This document shows, one piece after another, positions 28,701-37,822 of a stretch of 64,000 nt of DNA; the stretch's first letter is position 1; each line of letters opens with the position of its first letter. The notes under the pieces were generated by a model that was not told the DNA's origin, did no database searches, and worked only from the letters and a program-made list of their open reading frames with translations. The DNA is taken from positions 23,766 through 87,765 of the forward strand of contig DAKS01000039.1 of assembly GCA_002499195.1 (NCBI GenBank), given 5' to 3'. This stretch comes from Euryarchaeota archaeon UBA443. Lineage in GTDB: Archaea > Thermoplasmatota > Poseidoniia > Poseidoniales > Poseidoniaceae. The translations under genes were made by a program, and so were the position numbers.

Positions 28701-30997
28701 ATCCTCATGAAGCTCTTCGTGTTAAGATTCTTGAGCTTCTTGGTTCAGAAGGACCAAAAACAACTGAAACACTGCATCAACGTCTACCATTCTCTGAGAA
28801 ATCTGTTGATCGTATCGTCCACGAATTGGAGACTCGTAACGTTATCAGCGTTGGTTTCTTTACGCAGACAGATGATGCTGAACTCATCCTCAAGGTCGAT
28901 GAACACCGTATCACTGGTGGAGAGGAAGAAATCGTTGAGTATCGATGGATTCAAAATTTGGTCTTGGATAAATCATTCAAGAAATATAATGATGTTTTCG
29001 AAGCGTTTAATCAACATGTTCTCGTTCAAAAACAACAAGAATTACTTTACAGAATAGAGGATTTCCGATTCAAGGATTGGAAAGATTTGCAACTTGACTC
29101 CGACGTTGTCAGTGGCCGATTATTGCATAATCGAATGGGTTATACAACCAAAAATAACATTCCAATGCTCCTAGGACTCAAACCTGAACCATGGATTGGT
29201 GCGATGGAAGAGGAAGTTCTGTCAAAGCTTCACATAGATGAAAACATAACGCGTCAAGAATTAGTCCAAGACTTCCCTAAGGGAGAAGAGCACCGACAAC
29301 TCGAACGTGATGTTAAAAATGCAATTTCCAATCTTGACCGCCAAATGTTGTTTGTTAAACAATTCGAAGAAGTCATTGGACGAAGGCGAAGGTTGTCCTT
29401 GTTCCACAAAGTTCACGGAGTCTACAAACCGATGGATTTCGAAGATGCACTGGAAGAAGTTGTTCGTCGTATGGGGCCAGTAAAGGCTAGTACATTACGA
29501 TTCTACGTCTCTAGAAATTATGAAGACCTACTCGTTGCGCTTCACAATCTAGAAACTAGTGGACGCATCTCAAAAGTTACTGCTCTCGTACCCGATACAG
29601 AGGACTTCTATTGTACACCTGCTGAAGTTGAAATGTTACAAGTTCCTCGGCGAGAAGATCGCACAATACGAATATTAACACAATCAGATCCTTACGTATC
29701 ACGATTCATTTGGGAAGTTCGTTCAGCATTGGATAGAGGATGGTACTTACCTGTCTTCAAGGGCGTCGATCCGGTTGGAAAAGTTCTCATGTTCCGCGTG
29801 AATGATTATCTTGAAATCAAGGACATGCATATCCCAACAGCGTATTTCGAAGAATTTTGTGATGCATTCCTAGTCTTGCTGGAAAACCATGCGGACCAAC
29901 TTGTTGATGTCGCTGTATTAACCAATGTCAATGGTGAGACAATTTCAGAACTTAGTAGCCCAATGCGTGCTGGATTGGAGAGAATTGGATTCAAGCAAGT
30001 AGGTGAGCGAATGATTCGTGGTGGAATCGTTGATCCACAACCACGAGAGATTGCTGAACGAGCATTGTTCTATCAACATCATTTGCATCAGGAAACGCGT
30101 CACGAGAATGAGACATTAGCACTTAGAAAGATTAAGGAAATCCGTGATGATTTTGCCTTGCGAGGTCGTTGTGAGGTATTTCGAACCAACCTAAAGTCCA
30201 TGGCCAGTGCGAATCGCCTCCACAAGGGAGTCAATATGCGAGGTCATCAGGTATGGGCGCCATACGAATATTTCGAGACCTTGCTTACGATTAGAGGAAT
30301 TCCTCCAGAGGATGATTTGGTTGATATCATTGATTTCTTTAGTACTCAAACCGATCCAAACATCTTCAAGGAACGTCATGCTTTGACACAATCTGAATTT
30401 AGGAAACTGGTCCAACCATTGATTCGGACTGGACACATTGTCGAAGATTTCCGAGGTGGATTCCGCGCGGTCCATCCTAGGACCGATGCTGATCCTGTCC
30501 ACTTAAGGCGCGAGTATTTACGAAGCCTTGTAAGCGATTATCCTGTCATCACCATCAAACAGTTATTGCGACTTTCAGGAACTCCTTTCAAGCCAGAAGA
30601 GTTGAAAGCGATTCTCAACGAATTCGAAGAAGATGGAACCCTTATCAAAGGATTCTTGATCGAAAATTTACATCAAGTTTGTTGGGGAAGAAAGGAATTG
30701 CTAGAATCGGCGAAATCAATCAATCCAATACGCGACTTCGTGTTGCCGCCAACCGATCCAATCGCTCCATATTTCGGCGATGTTCTGAAAGAAAAGTTTG
30801 GTTTTGGTAGCGCATATCTAGTGTTCAAAAATGCTGAGCCTGTTGCAGCTTTCAAAGCAAACACGAGAAACAAAACTATCGATGTCACCGACTATGAAGG
30901 AAGCGAGAAGGGATGGCGTGTGGTCAAAGAATTCGCTTGGGAGCATCAAGTTCCTCTCAAGACAGAGTTACGGATCGGTGGAAAAAGGATTGGCTGA
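25706..30997 (+). CDS. lhr: Large Lhr-type ATP-dependent helicase
   Basis: 1763 residues. The N-terminal 450 form a superfamily 2 helicase: CSPTGSGKTLTAF (Walker A, 55-67), ISPIKALAND (Ia), TTPESLA, IDELHSL (motif II), GISATMEP (III), SSSLEMGIDIG (V) and ALQRIGRAGHH (VI). The H-S-L after DEL and the KRGVHLAL segment are Lhr hallmarks. The next 450 residues fit the Lhr winged-helix and beta-barrel core. The last 850 are less familiar, with several winged-helix-like stretches. Typical archaeal Lhr-core proteins are about 900 residues and long bacterial Lhr about 1500, so this is a long form. Probable role: 3'-5' translocase in DNA repair. Confidence 0.88.
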   Translation: MPEITYLEHPTDTDALMEKLCPPVRNWFKEKFPDFTRPQKLAIPTIMDGGHLLLCSPTGSGKTLTAFLTIIDQLVRKALNGKLENRIHCVYISPIKALANDIQKNLIGPLTEISERFLPDRAQEIKVGLRTGDTPQSERQKMLRKPPHILITTPESLAIAITSPRFQPIISDVEYMIIDELHSLVSSKRGVHLALTLAYLDTLLERPVQRIGISATMEPLETVAEYLVASDDRESRGDGQKVHIAKVSGSRELDLDILLPHTKFSDLPVLKILDENISVIADLISAHTTTLVFANTRKMTETLVQRLKRPEFGLGELVAGHHGSMDKKIRLNVEQKLKKGHLRAVVTSSSLEMGIDIGTVDMVIQLGSPGDIATALQRIGRAGHHVGGIPRARFLPSSVDDLIELAALQAAIQSGEMDRLDFPENCLDVVAQFLIGLVIINEIDIDEAFEIVSSAWNYRNFEYDDFIEVLDMLEEERRVWIDWEDNTYGKRGYSRMIYYTNIGTIAPDNSYLVFNAEGSILGQLSGSFVSNLRGGDVILLGGSTYRVTNIQGTRVNVSSVTGYRPTVPSWSGEARSRSRELSSSLLSLIRHCMISLRREQDPRLVLRDAYGLSNAVSNAIARHLEEHTIDSFQVPEPNRILIEQIIGTGHPAYLITTCRGRAFNTALGYFMAGIAESSGISVIELSFDENGLLIRTAQEVDPAQLYEAFRSNNHIEVIERYIINTQIFAKRFREVAGRSMIIPKRVGAEEISPQQFQQKAEALLTRHRTMEGSLLMREAKNEVLFGDIDVFGLNQFLESCIEGDARIVHTKVTIPSRLGMSLYMSAFEDLMSMKTRAFLVKDIDPEVLRRLMGTRSLATEMTSEQLDKYYSDKAPIPDSPESLYELMQHGGGLDREFNNPLYRNKLDGIDLNLIRTWVETLCQSGKITKVNGTGEPDIDGKWFNPFMAEIHGTLACLATSDSSSIIDLRDYDTKDMSFEIAIEFDGTTPTKWKTIPVGDPHEALRVKILELLGSEGPKTTETLHQRLPFSEKSVDRIVHELETRNVISVGFFTQTDDAELILKVDEHRITGGEEEIVEYRWIQNLVLDKSFKKYNDVFEAFNQHVLVQKQQELLYRIEDFRFKDWKDLQLDSDVVSGRLLHNRMGYTTKNNIPMLLGLKPEPWIGAMEEEVLSKLHIDENITRQELVQDFPKGEEHRQLERDVKNAISNLDRQMLFVKQFEEVIGRRRRLSLFHKVHGVYKPMDFEDALEEVVRRMGPVKASTLRFYVSRNYEDLLVALHNLETSGRISKVTALVPDTEDFYCTPAEVEMLQVPRREDRTIRILTQSDPYVSRFIWEVRSALDRGWYLPVFKGVDPVGKVLMFRVNDYLEIKDMHIPTAYFEEFCDAFLVLLENHADQLVDVAVLTNVNGETISELSSPMRAGLERIGFKQVGERMIRGGIVDPQPREIAERALFYQHHLHQETRHENETLALRKIKEIRDDFALRGRCEVFRTNLKSMASANRLHKGVNMRGHQVWAPYEYFETLLTIRGIPPEDDLVDIIDFFSTQTDPNIFKERHALTQSEFRKLVQPLIRTGHIVEDFRGGFRAVHPRTDADPVHLRREYLRSLVSDYPVITIKQLLRLSGTPFKPEELKAILNEFEEDGTLIKGFLIENLHQVCWGRKELLESAKSINPIRDFVLPPTDPIAPYFGDVLKEKFGFGSAYLVFKNAEPVAAFKANTRNKTIDVTDYEGSEKGWRVVKEFAWEHQVPLKTELRIGGKRIG

Positions 30998-31117
30998 ATG
31001 TCAAATCAATTTGCCATGTTCTTGATATTAAAGCGCTCACGTATCGTATACATGAGTAAAAATTCGGAAGTGATGTGTAGGCAATGGAGTTATGAACGTC
31101 CAAGCCTTGACAGGGAC

Positions 31118-34100
31118 ATGCCCAAAGGCTCACCCCTCGTCGCATCCACACTTATTTTGATGATGTTAGCATCAACATGTTTGGTGGCTACTGCCCAAGC
31201 AGAGGAAAATATACTCGATGAAATTGAGATTATGCACACTGCAATCAATCCAGCCAATAACAAGACCTACCATCTTCTCTCCGAATCTTCTTGGGAGGAT
31301 GCTGCCTTCAAAGCACGTTCACTTGATGGATACTTGACCACCATCGATGATGCTGAAGAAAACACATGGGTGTTCGACACGTTTGCTAGTTTCAATGAAC
31401 AAAGCCGTCACCTGTGGATCGGTTTGAACGACGTCCAAGATGAAGGCATGTATCGATGGCATGACGGAACCCCCTTCTTGTATCGAAATTGGGGGACGGA
31501 CCAACCAACAGGTGGAGATGATTCAGATTATGTCCACATCGCATCAACCAACATGGGCAACATCATGCCACAAACATGGAATGATCTTGAAAACAATCCA
31601 GAATACTTCCCTGTTTACGGTGTTGTAGAGGTTGGACCTGGTGCAGATTTTTCACTTCGTTTCAATGGAATTGAAGATCACATTGTTATCAAACACGATG
31701 AAGGCCTCATGACAAATGGTTCGTTAAGCATCGAAGCAACCATCAAATCCACCGATTTAACTGGCATTCGTTTCATTACCATGAAAGGTGATTACGGCTG
31801 GGGTATGTATCTCTCCGATGGATACATTGGATATGCTTCAGAATACAGTTTGTCCAAACACCCTCTTTCCACCACTAGCATTACTGAAGATACGTGGCAT
31901 ACCATCGGTATCGAAATCGTCGAAGGAGTAGGTGGACAATTCATAGTCGACGGTAATCATGCTGGAAATATTTCTGCAGAAGATGCAAACATTCCAGAAG
32001 GTGATTTTGGTTCGAACGATTGTTTCACTTCCGGAGATTCATGCGATGAACTCTACATCGCTCGAATGGGTGCTGGTTGTGATTGCTATCACTTTGAAGG
32101 GATTATTGATGAAGTTAGCATCTCCTTCGCAGAAGATAACGTGTGGACTCCTGTAAGCGATTGGACCTTCTGGGAAGGAGAGGGAGGCGACACTGGAGAT
32201 GCGCTCAATGATGAAACAATGCAGCGTGTTGGTACCATTCATGGAGCGGATTGGGTCATGCCTGATGGATCCATTGTTGCACAAGCTGTTGAATTATCAA
32301 ACCATGAATACATTATCATCGAGAATGCTCAACAGGGAGATACACTACTGTTCTATGCGGAACTTGAAGAATACACATTCATGATCGATATCTACATGTG
32401 GGGATGGTCAGAAGAGTACTACGATGACTGGGATTATGAATTCGAGGATAGCCTCTATTTCGATGCCTATGTTGGCTATGATAAAATTCCTGCTCCATGG
32501 GATTATGATGAGCAATTGGAAGGATATTATGGGTCTATTTGGAACTCTTGGACATGGCCTGATGCTGAAGTGATATGGTTCTCAGTTGTTGTGAACCAAG
32601 ACATCGAAGAATTCGAAATTGAAGCATCTTGGGAAGTTGCAGAAGCTCCACCGAGCCTCGATGAAATGACCGAATTGTACAATGGCATCCCAATTCCTTC
32701 GCAATCCCTAGAAGGTGATCGTGACAATTACGATGCTGAATTATCCTATTACTACGTCAATGTAACCGATTCCCTTACCGAGCTTAAGGTAGAAACGTAC
32801 GGTGGAAAAGGAAACGTGGACCTGATAATGTCTTCTGGCGGACCTATCGATCCAAATTATTACTACTACTATCCAGAACCGTTTGAGGATTTTATCGAGG
32901 TACCTAATGGCCAAAGCAGTGTCATTTGGTCGTCAAATAATGGAAACGATGAGGAAGTCAACATGTTCGATGTTGAACCAGGAATCTACTACATAACCGC
33001 ATTCACATATCGAAAGTCAAACGATTTCACCATCGTTGCAGATTTCACTTATGCGCCAGCAAATGCTGATCCTTCAACTGCAATCGAGTTGCAAGATGGT
33101 ATTGCCTATGGACCGATGAGTGGATACGATGGACTTGACCAATATTTCTTCATCGATGTTCCAAGTGGAACAGAACGCTTGGAAGTTGATCTCGATGGTG
33201 GATTTGGCCAAGCAACCCTCCATATGCGCTACGAAAATACACCAACTGCGAGTGAATCCGACCATCACTCCGGAGCGCCAGGTGCTGGTGATAAAATCGG
33301 TTTCAACAATCCAACTCCTGGCACGTGGCATATTCTTCTCGACTCGGAAAGTGTATTCAGTGGAGTCTCGATTACTGCTTCCTTTGAGGATCTCTACGTT
33401 TGGGAATACGATGGTACGCCAATCGAGTTGTTCAACGATGAGGCTGTCGATGGCCTAAGTGCTCCTGCTGGAGAAGAACTGTATTTCTACGTTGATTTGC
33501 AAACCCGATCAGAGGAACTTATCATCAACACGTACGGAGGCGAAGGTTCGCTTTACATCGCTGCTGATGGCGAAGTTGATTATGGTGATTTCTTTGATTT
33601 CGATGAATTTGGAGACTTTGATTTCCTTGATGAGGATATCTTCGGTGAACAATTCACATCTTACGGAGAAGGAACACAGCATGAACTCTACGTTTACTCT
33701 CCGGCTGCTGGCCGATTTGATATAACCCTCATCGCTGAAGACGACTTTTCCGATGTCTCCATCGTCGCCTATTGGAAAGAAGACCTACGACCTGTTCCTG
33801 GACCAGACCCCCCACTTGTCGTAGATCCTGAAGAGATCTATGCCTGCGATTCTAATCTCGAGGAGTTCTTCAAGGACTCTGACATCAATGGAGATGGAAT
33901 GCTGAATGGTGATGAATTCCGTCGTTCAGACCCTTCCGATGATATTGTATTCAATGATATTGATACCACGGGCGATGGATTCATTGAGTATACTGAAGTT
34001 GTTGCTTATGCTTGCACCTGCGAGAATGAACTCATGATGTTGAGTGAACAACTTCCATACAAGACATCGGTCGAATTCTTCGAATCCTTAGTACTGAAGA

Positions 34101-34738
34101 ATGATTATGATTTGGAAGTCTTGGACATGAATGAAGACGATTACGTCACATATGATGAACTTCAAAAGGGATTCGAAACATGCACAACCACCTTCAATCC
34201 TTTCGACAGTGATGGTGATGGAGTACCAGACATCGATGACCAGTTCCCGGACGACCCAGATGAATCAAAGGATGCTGATGGTGATGGAATTGGTGATAAT
34301 GCCGACTTCGCACCCAGTGTTGCAAACGATATCGTCTACGGGGCAGGAGGCGCATTGCTCATCGTTCTCATCGGTTTATTAGTTCTCTTCGTCCGTGGAG
34401 GCGGCGGCTCCAACCAAAGAATGGATGAAGAATGGAATAAGACCGATGCTTTTTCAGAACAGATGTTGGGCATGAACAACCAATCAACGACTCAGAAAGA
34501 ATTACCTGGAGCGCCACAATTGGAACCAATTGATGACGCAACTCCTTCATATCAAGAATCTGAAGTTCCAATCTATGATTTCGGACAAGCCAACTTAGAA
34601 GCATCATCTTTTGAACAACCGGCAGCCAGTTTGATGGGAATGATGGATGCAAATGGACGAGAACACATCGAATACCCTACAAATAGCGGAAGATTGTGGT
34701 ATCGAGATGAACCAGATTCGGATTGGATCAAGAACTAG
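31118..34738 (+). CDS. Giant surface protein: C-type lectin, LamG, EF-hand, TM anchor
   Basis: 1206 residues from the ATG at 31118, chosen because a signal peptide follows at once (hydrophobic core, cleavage expected after ATAQA at 28). In-frame ATGs at 30998, 31052 and 31073 would put a 15-40 residue leader before it. Domains: C-type lectin-like 45-172 (LWIGLNDVQ, TWNDLENN), LamG-like 178-325, three pre-peptidase-like beta modules about 530-900 rich in Tyr and Asp, EF-hand-like loops about 945-1030 (DSDINGDGMLNGDEF), thrombospondin type-3-like Asp repeats 1035-1065, a membrane helix 1074-1092 and a 114-residue tail ending near SGRLWYRDEPDSDW. Probable calcium-dependent adhesin or glycan binder. 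It has no PGF-CTERM signal. Confidence 0.82.
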   Translation: MPKGSPLVASTLILMMLASTCLVATAQAEENILDEIEIMHTAINPANNKTYHLLSESSWEDAAFKARSLDGYLTTIDDAEENTWVFDTFASFNEQSRHLWIGLNDVQDEGMYRWHDGTPFLYRNWGTDQPTGGDDSDYVHIASTNMGNIMPQTWNDLENNPEYFPVYGVVEVGPGADFSLRFNGIEDHIVIKHDEGLMTNGSLSIEATIKSTDLTGIRFITMKGDYGWGMYLSDGYIGYASEYSLSKHPLSTTSITEDTWHTIGIEIVEGVGGQFIVDGNHAGNISAEDANIPEGDFGSNDCFTSGDSCDELYIARMGAGCDCYHFEGIIDEVSISFAEDNVWTPVSDWTFWEGEGGDTGDALNDETMQRVGTIHGADWVMPDGSIVAQAVELSNHEYIIIENAQQGDTLLFYAELEEYTFMIDIYMWGWSEEYYDDWDYEFEDSLYFDAYVGYDKIPAPWDYDEQLEGYYGSIWNSWTWPDAEVIWFSVVVNQDIEEFEIEASWEVAEAPPSLDEMTELYNGIPIPSQSLEGDRDNYDAELSYYYVNVTDSLTELKVETYGGKGNVDLIMSSGGPIDPNYYYYYPEPFEDFIEVPNGQSSVIWSSNNGNDEEVNMFDVEPGIYYITAFTYRKSNDFTIVADFTYAPANADPSTAIELQDGIAYGPMSGYDGLDQYFFIDVPSGTERLEVDLDGGFGQATLHMRYENTPTASESDHHSGAPGAGDKIGFNNPTPGTWHILLDSESVFSGVSITASFEDLYVWEYDGTPIELFNDEAVDGLSAPAGEELYFYVDLQTRSEELIINTYGGEGSLYIAADGEVDYGDFFDFDEFGDFDFLDEDIFGEQFTSYGEGTQHELYVYSPAAGRFDITLIAEDDFSDVSIVAYWKEDLRPVPGPDPPLVVDPEEIYACDSNLEEFFKDSDINGDGMLNGDEFRRSDPSDDIVFNDIDTTGDGFIEYTEVVAYACTCENELMMLSEQLPYKTSVEFFESLVLKNDYDLEVLDMNEDDYVTYDELQKGFETCTTTFNPFDSDGDGVPDIDDQFPDDPDESKDADGDGIGDNADFAPSVANDIVYGAGGALLIVLIGLLVLFVRGGGGSNQRMDEEWNKTDAFSEQMLGMNNQSTTQKELPGAPQLEPIDDATPSYQESEVPIYDFGQANLEASSFEQPAASLMGMMDANGREHIEYPTNSGRLWYRDEPDSDWIKN

Positions 34739-35678
34739 GCTTGGTCTTTTTCTTTCTCAATCCAGCTGCTTCGAGCAACCTAAGGATGTGGCGATGCAGT
34801 TCAGGAAGCAATTCGAACATGGCGATAGCCATCACGAACATTGCAAAGAGTGAAACAACTCTAGATGCATAGGAATGTCCGAATTCAAACATACTCAATC
34901 CTAAATATTCCCATCCCTCATATGAGAGATGCATCCAAATCAATCCTGCATTGCGGAACAGATTGAGAATGTGAATAATGGGGATGGTGAAGAGCAAGGC
35001 TCGAATTCTACGCTTTCTATCAACATCTAGCACTGAAATTGCACCAATAAATACAATCATTGATTGAAGTGCAGTACAAGCAAGAACAAAATTGATGCCG
35101 ATTGCACCTCCATCTGCCATGATCAATTCTGTTTGAAATGGATGTTCTCCGAAACCGTCGGTCATGAACCACTTATTCCCATCCCATTCGGACCAAGAAA
35201 CCTGGCCAGCATCAGTGTTGACCATAGTTTCACCAAGTTTTATGTCGATAGTTCCCGTAAACGAAAGGAACATTGCTACCTGTGAAGCAACAAACCAAAT
35301 CGCAAGTACCGACAACCACGGTATATGCGCAACAAGTAGGTAGGGCCCACCAGCATATGCAACGCACCCACGGGCCCAATTCAATGCAGCACGGTCACGG
35401 GATGTCAGTGAACGTGCTTCTGCAATCACCAAAGCCACGGCGATTGGAAGAGCGAGTGCAGTCATTATTGTAAGAACAATATCTCCAAGTTCGAAGTAAT
35501 ACATTGAATCATTGAAAAAATAAATTCCAACGAGAACCCAGCCTGTTTGAGCAAGTCTGGAAACTCCCTCATTGTGGCGTTTATGCCACGAAATTGCTAA
35601 CATAACCATACCAATAGCGCCTGCAATGGTGGCAACTTCCTTGGCAAGGAACATGACATTCCCAGAACTCAACCTCAT
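34728..35678 (-). CDS. artA: Archaeosortase (ArtA-like) membrane transpeptidase
   Basis: 316 residues with about seven to eight membrane helices. The exosortase/archaeosortase catalytic residues are visible: Cys201 in ACTALQSM, Arg242 in NLFRNAGLIW, and His268 plus Arg273 in GHSYASRVVS. ArtA cleaves PGF-CTERM surface proteins and attaches them to lipid. No PGF-CTERM substrate is seen in this window. The gene converges on the lectin-like surface protein, overlapping its end by 11 bases. Family assignment is firm; the subtype is less certain. Confidence 0.83.
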   Translation of the reverse strand: MRLSSGNVMFLAKEVATIAGAIGMVMLAISWHKRHNEGVSRLAQTGWVLVGIYFFNDSMYYFELGDIVLTIMTALALPIAVALVIAEARSLTSRDRAALNWARGCVAYAGGPYLLVAHIPWLSVLAIWFVASQVAMFLSFTGTIDIKLGETMVNTDAGQVSWSEWDGNKWFMTDGFGEHPFQTELIMADGGAIGINFVLACTALQSMIVFIGAISVLDVDRKRRIRALLFTIPIIHILNLFRNAGLIWMHLSYEGWEYLGLSMFEFGHSYASRVVSLFAMFVMAIAMFELLPELHRHILRLLEAAGLRKKKTKPSS

Positions 35679-35727
35679 AGAAACGTTTGCCCATTAAGTC
35701 CAACAACCCGTTCAATGTCCAGTGGTT

Positions 35728-36342
35728 ATGGAAGGACCCATTGTGGATGGTTCTGGTTCTGCTACAGGGCCAATTGCATTCATCGATCGAGATGGTGTCC
35801 TCAACTATGGTCGAAATGGTTACGTCAACCATCCAAATGAATTGATTATGATCCCTGGTAGCGGTAATGCTATCGCTCGATTGCGGGCAAAAGGTTACAC
35901 GATTTGTGTCGTTACAAATCAATCTCCAATCATGCGTGGGCTATGGACTGTTGAACGACTTCATTCCATCCATAACAAACTTCGGCAACAGCTTATCGAA
36001 GAGAATCCTGACGCAGTTATCGATATCATCATGACATGTCCTCACAGAAATCGAGATCGATGTGGATGTCGTAAACCATGGCCAGGAATGTTGGTTAAAG
36101 GCAACAATATTCTTCGTGATGAGCGTCAACCAAATCGACGAATTGATTGGGCTGGACCAAAACCCGAATCTTGGCATCCACTCGATACAATGGTTGGAGA
36201 TCGAAAGTCAGACATGGGAGCAGGTTGGGCAGTTGGTGCTCGAACATTTGAGGTATCAGATAAACTAGGCCTGCCTCAAGTCATCGACAGGGTTCTTGAT
36301 GAACACGATGCTGGCGATTTCTATGATCCTATGAGGTGGTAA
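35728..36342 (+). CDS. HAD phosphatase, GmhB/HisB-N type
   Basis: 204 residues from the ATG at 35728 (a GTG two codons upstream is possible). Seen: the nucleophile motif AFIDRDGVLN, VVTNQS (motif II), and the zinc-binding CPHRNRDRCGCRKPWPGML typical of D-glycero-D-manno-heptose-1,7-bisphosphate 7-phosphatases and histidinol phosphatases, then MVGDRKSDMGAG (motif IV). Substrate is a small sugar or histidinol phosphate; with no heptose genes nearby I cannot choose. Its last codons hold the ribosome-binding site for tiaS. Confidence 0.8.
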   Translation: MEGPIVDGSGSATGPIAFIDRDGVLNYGRNGYVNHPNELIMIPGSGNAIARLRAKGYTICVVTNQSPIMRGLWTVERLHSIHNKLRQQLIEENPDAVIDIIMTCPHRNRDRCGCRKPWPGMLVKGNNILRDERQPNRRIDWAGPKPESWHPLDTMVGDRKSDMGAGWAVGARTFEVSDKLGLPQVIDRVLDEHDAGDFYDPMRW

Positions 36343-36343
36343 T

Positions 36344-37546
36344 ATCGGTTGGCTAGGATTGGACGATACGGATTCTCTTCGCGGAGGTTGTACAACAGAA
36401 GTCTTGTTTAGACTCATTCAACAACTTCCTACAGACGTTAACGTTGGCCAGGCGAGATTGGTCCGATTATGGCCATTTGCTCAACGACGCACACGCGGCA
36501 ATGCGGCTGTTGCGGTTGAATTGAAAACTGATGATGAGTCAGCGTTGTTGCAATTCCTCGAAGGATATTGGAACGATTTTATCCTCCCGCTAAGAGGTGA
36601 TGTTCAAGCAAGTCAACACAGTGATCGAGAACAATTTCCTTCGGATCCAGGTATGGTTTGGTTTTCTAAAGTTAAGAGTAATGAACTATTCTATAGAAAT
36701 GGTTTACGGCAAGAAATTGGCGAGAAAGATTTGCCGGAAGCAACAAAATCATGGGGAGGTCATGGAAAGATTGGTGCGACATTAGCAGTTCATTGGCCTG
36801 CAAAAACCTCAACCTTCGAAGCTATTGCTTGGAGGATGCAAGAAAATACTGGACCAAGAAAATTGGATGAGAAGGCGATTGCAATAGTCGATCAAATGAA
36901 AGAAACATTTCTTTGTCGAGACGGACGCTTAGGAGCATCGATGTTAGCACCTAGAGGCTCATCACCTGTCTTGTTCGGAGTGCGTACTTGGACCAAGCAA
37001 TCAGCAGAAGAGGCACTTCAAATCCTCATCGATGCAACAAATACTGAACCTGTTGCAGGTTCGATAGTGTTTGAAACGAATCATGCCACAAACGATCATT
37101 TGGATGAATCATTGGAATTACAGATCGAAGCGATTGAAATTTTCAAAGGAGGACATGCATTGCTACATTCAACGACTGAACGATTTTTGGCGTTCAAAGA
37201 ATCAGGACAGATCGCTTCAATCTGTCAAGAATTACGAGTAGGAGACGTTGTTGAATGTAAAGGATTACGAGCGCCAGATGGATCAATACACATTGAATTT
37301 TTACAAATTTCACATCTCGTTTCGAATCGAAAACGACCGTTGTGCCCAACCTGTAACAAGTCGATGTCATCGATGGGGCGGAATCAGGGATTACGCTGTA
37401 AAAAGTGTGGATTCAAGTCCGAGGATGTATGGGATGAATCGCCACGGTCCTTGCCGATGAACCAATGGTTTCAACCACCACCGCCCTCTCGAAGGCATCT
37501 CGCTAAACCACTGGATGAGCAACCAGAAAGACAAAACAATCTTTAG
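36344..37546 (+). CDS. tiaS: tRNA-Ile2 agmatinylcytidine synthetase TiaS
   Basis: About 400 residues. LGLDDTDSLRGGCTTEV at the N-terminus is the ATP-dependent kinase-like core of TiaS, which attaches agmatine to C34 of tRNA-Ile(CAU). A C-terminal zinc ribbon (CPTCNKS...CKKCGF, about 342-362) follows an OB-fold-like region. Start problem: the first canonical start is TTG at 36359, which would remove the conserved strand preceding DDTDS. The upstream frame reads only GGT GGT AAT ATC GGT TGG CTA GGA before a TGA. A GAGGTG site (36333-36338) is well placed for ATC at 36344, so I extend to there. Confidence 0.85.
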   Translation: MGWLGLDDTDSLRGGCTTEVLFRLIQQLPTDVNVGQARLVRLWPFAQRRTRGNAAVAVELKTDDESALLQFLEGYWNDFILPLRGDVQASQHSDREQFPSDPGMVWFSKVKSNELFYRNGLRQEIGEKDLPEATKSWGGHGKIGATLAVHWPAKTSTFEAIAWRMQENTGPRKLDEKAIAIVDQMKETFLCRDGRLGASMLAPRGSSPVLFGVRTWTKQSAEEALQILIDATNTEPVAGSIVFETNHATNDHLDESLELQIEAIEIFKGGHALLHSTTERFLAFKESGQIASICQELRVGDVVECKGLRAPDGSIHIEFLQISHLVSNRKRPLCPTCNKSMSSMGRNQGLRCKKCGFKSEDVWDESPRSLPMNQWFQPPPPSRRHLAKPLDEQPERQNNL

Positions 37547-37567
37547 CACCTTAGTTGAGTTGGAAGC

Positions 37568-37822
37568 ATGTCAGAGGAGACGACCAAAAACATCACGACG
37601 GTTATTCTCATTCTAATTTTCATTGGAATGATGATTTTTATTGGCGTTCGGGCACGTCGAAACCGAGAAGATATGTTGAAAAGTCACGCACCAAAAATTG
37701 CTGGGAAAGATGAACTTGAGGGTGGGGCTAGACACCCTCAACGATTCGATGAACCGGATGAAGAGGCTTTGGAAGAAATGGCTGAATTACTCGGTGAAGG
37801 TTCAGACGATGAAGAAGCCTGA
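37568..37822 (+). CDS. Small single-pass membrane protein
   Basis: 84 residues: a membrane helix at about 10-27 (TTVILILIFIGMMIFIGV), a basic stretch, then a strongly acidic C-terminus (EEALEEMAELLGEGSDDEEA). It follows tiaS by 21 bases and overlaps the convergent RadB-like gene by 21 bases. I recognise no family. Confidence 0.55.
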   Translation: MSEETTKNITTVILILIFIGMMIFIGVRARRNREDMLKSHAPKIAGKDELEGGARHPQRFDEPDEEALEEMAELLGEGSDDEEA

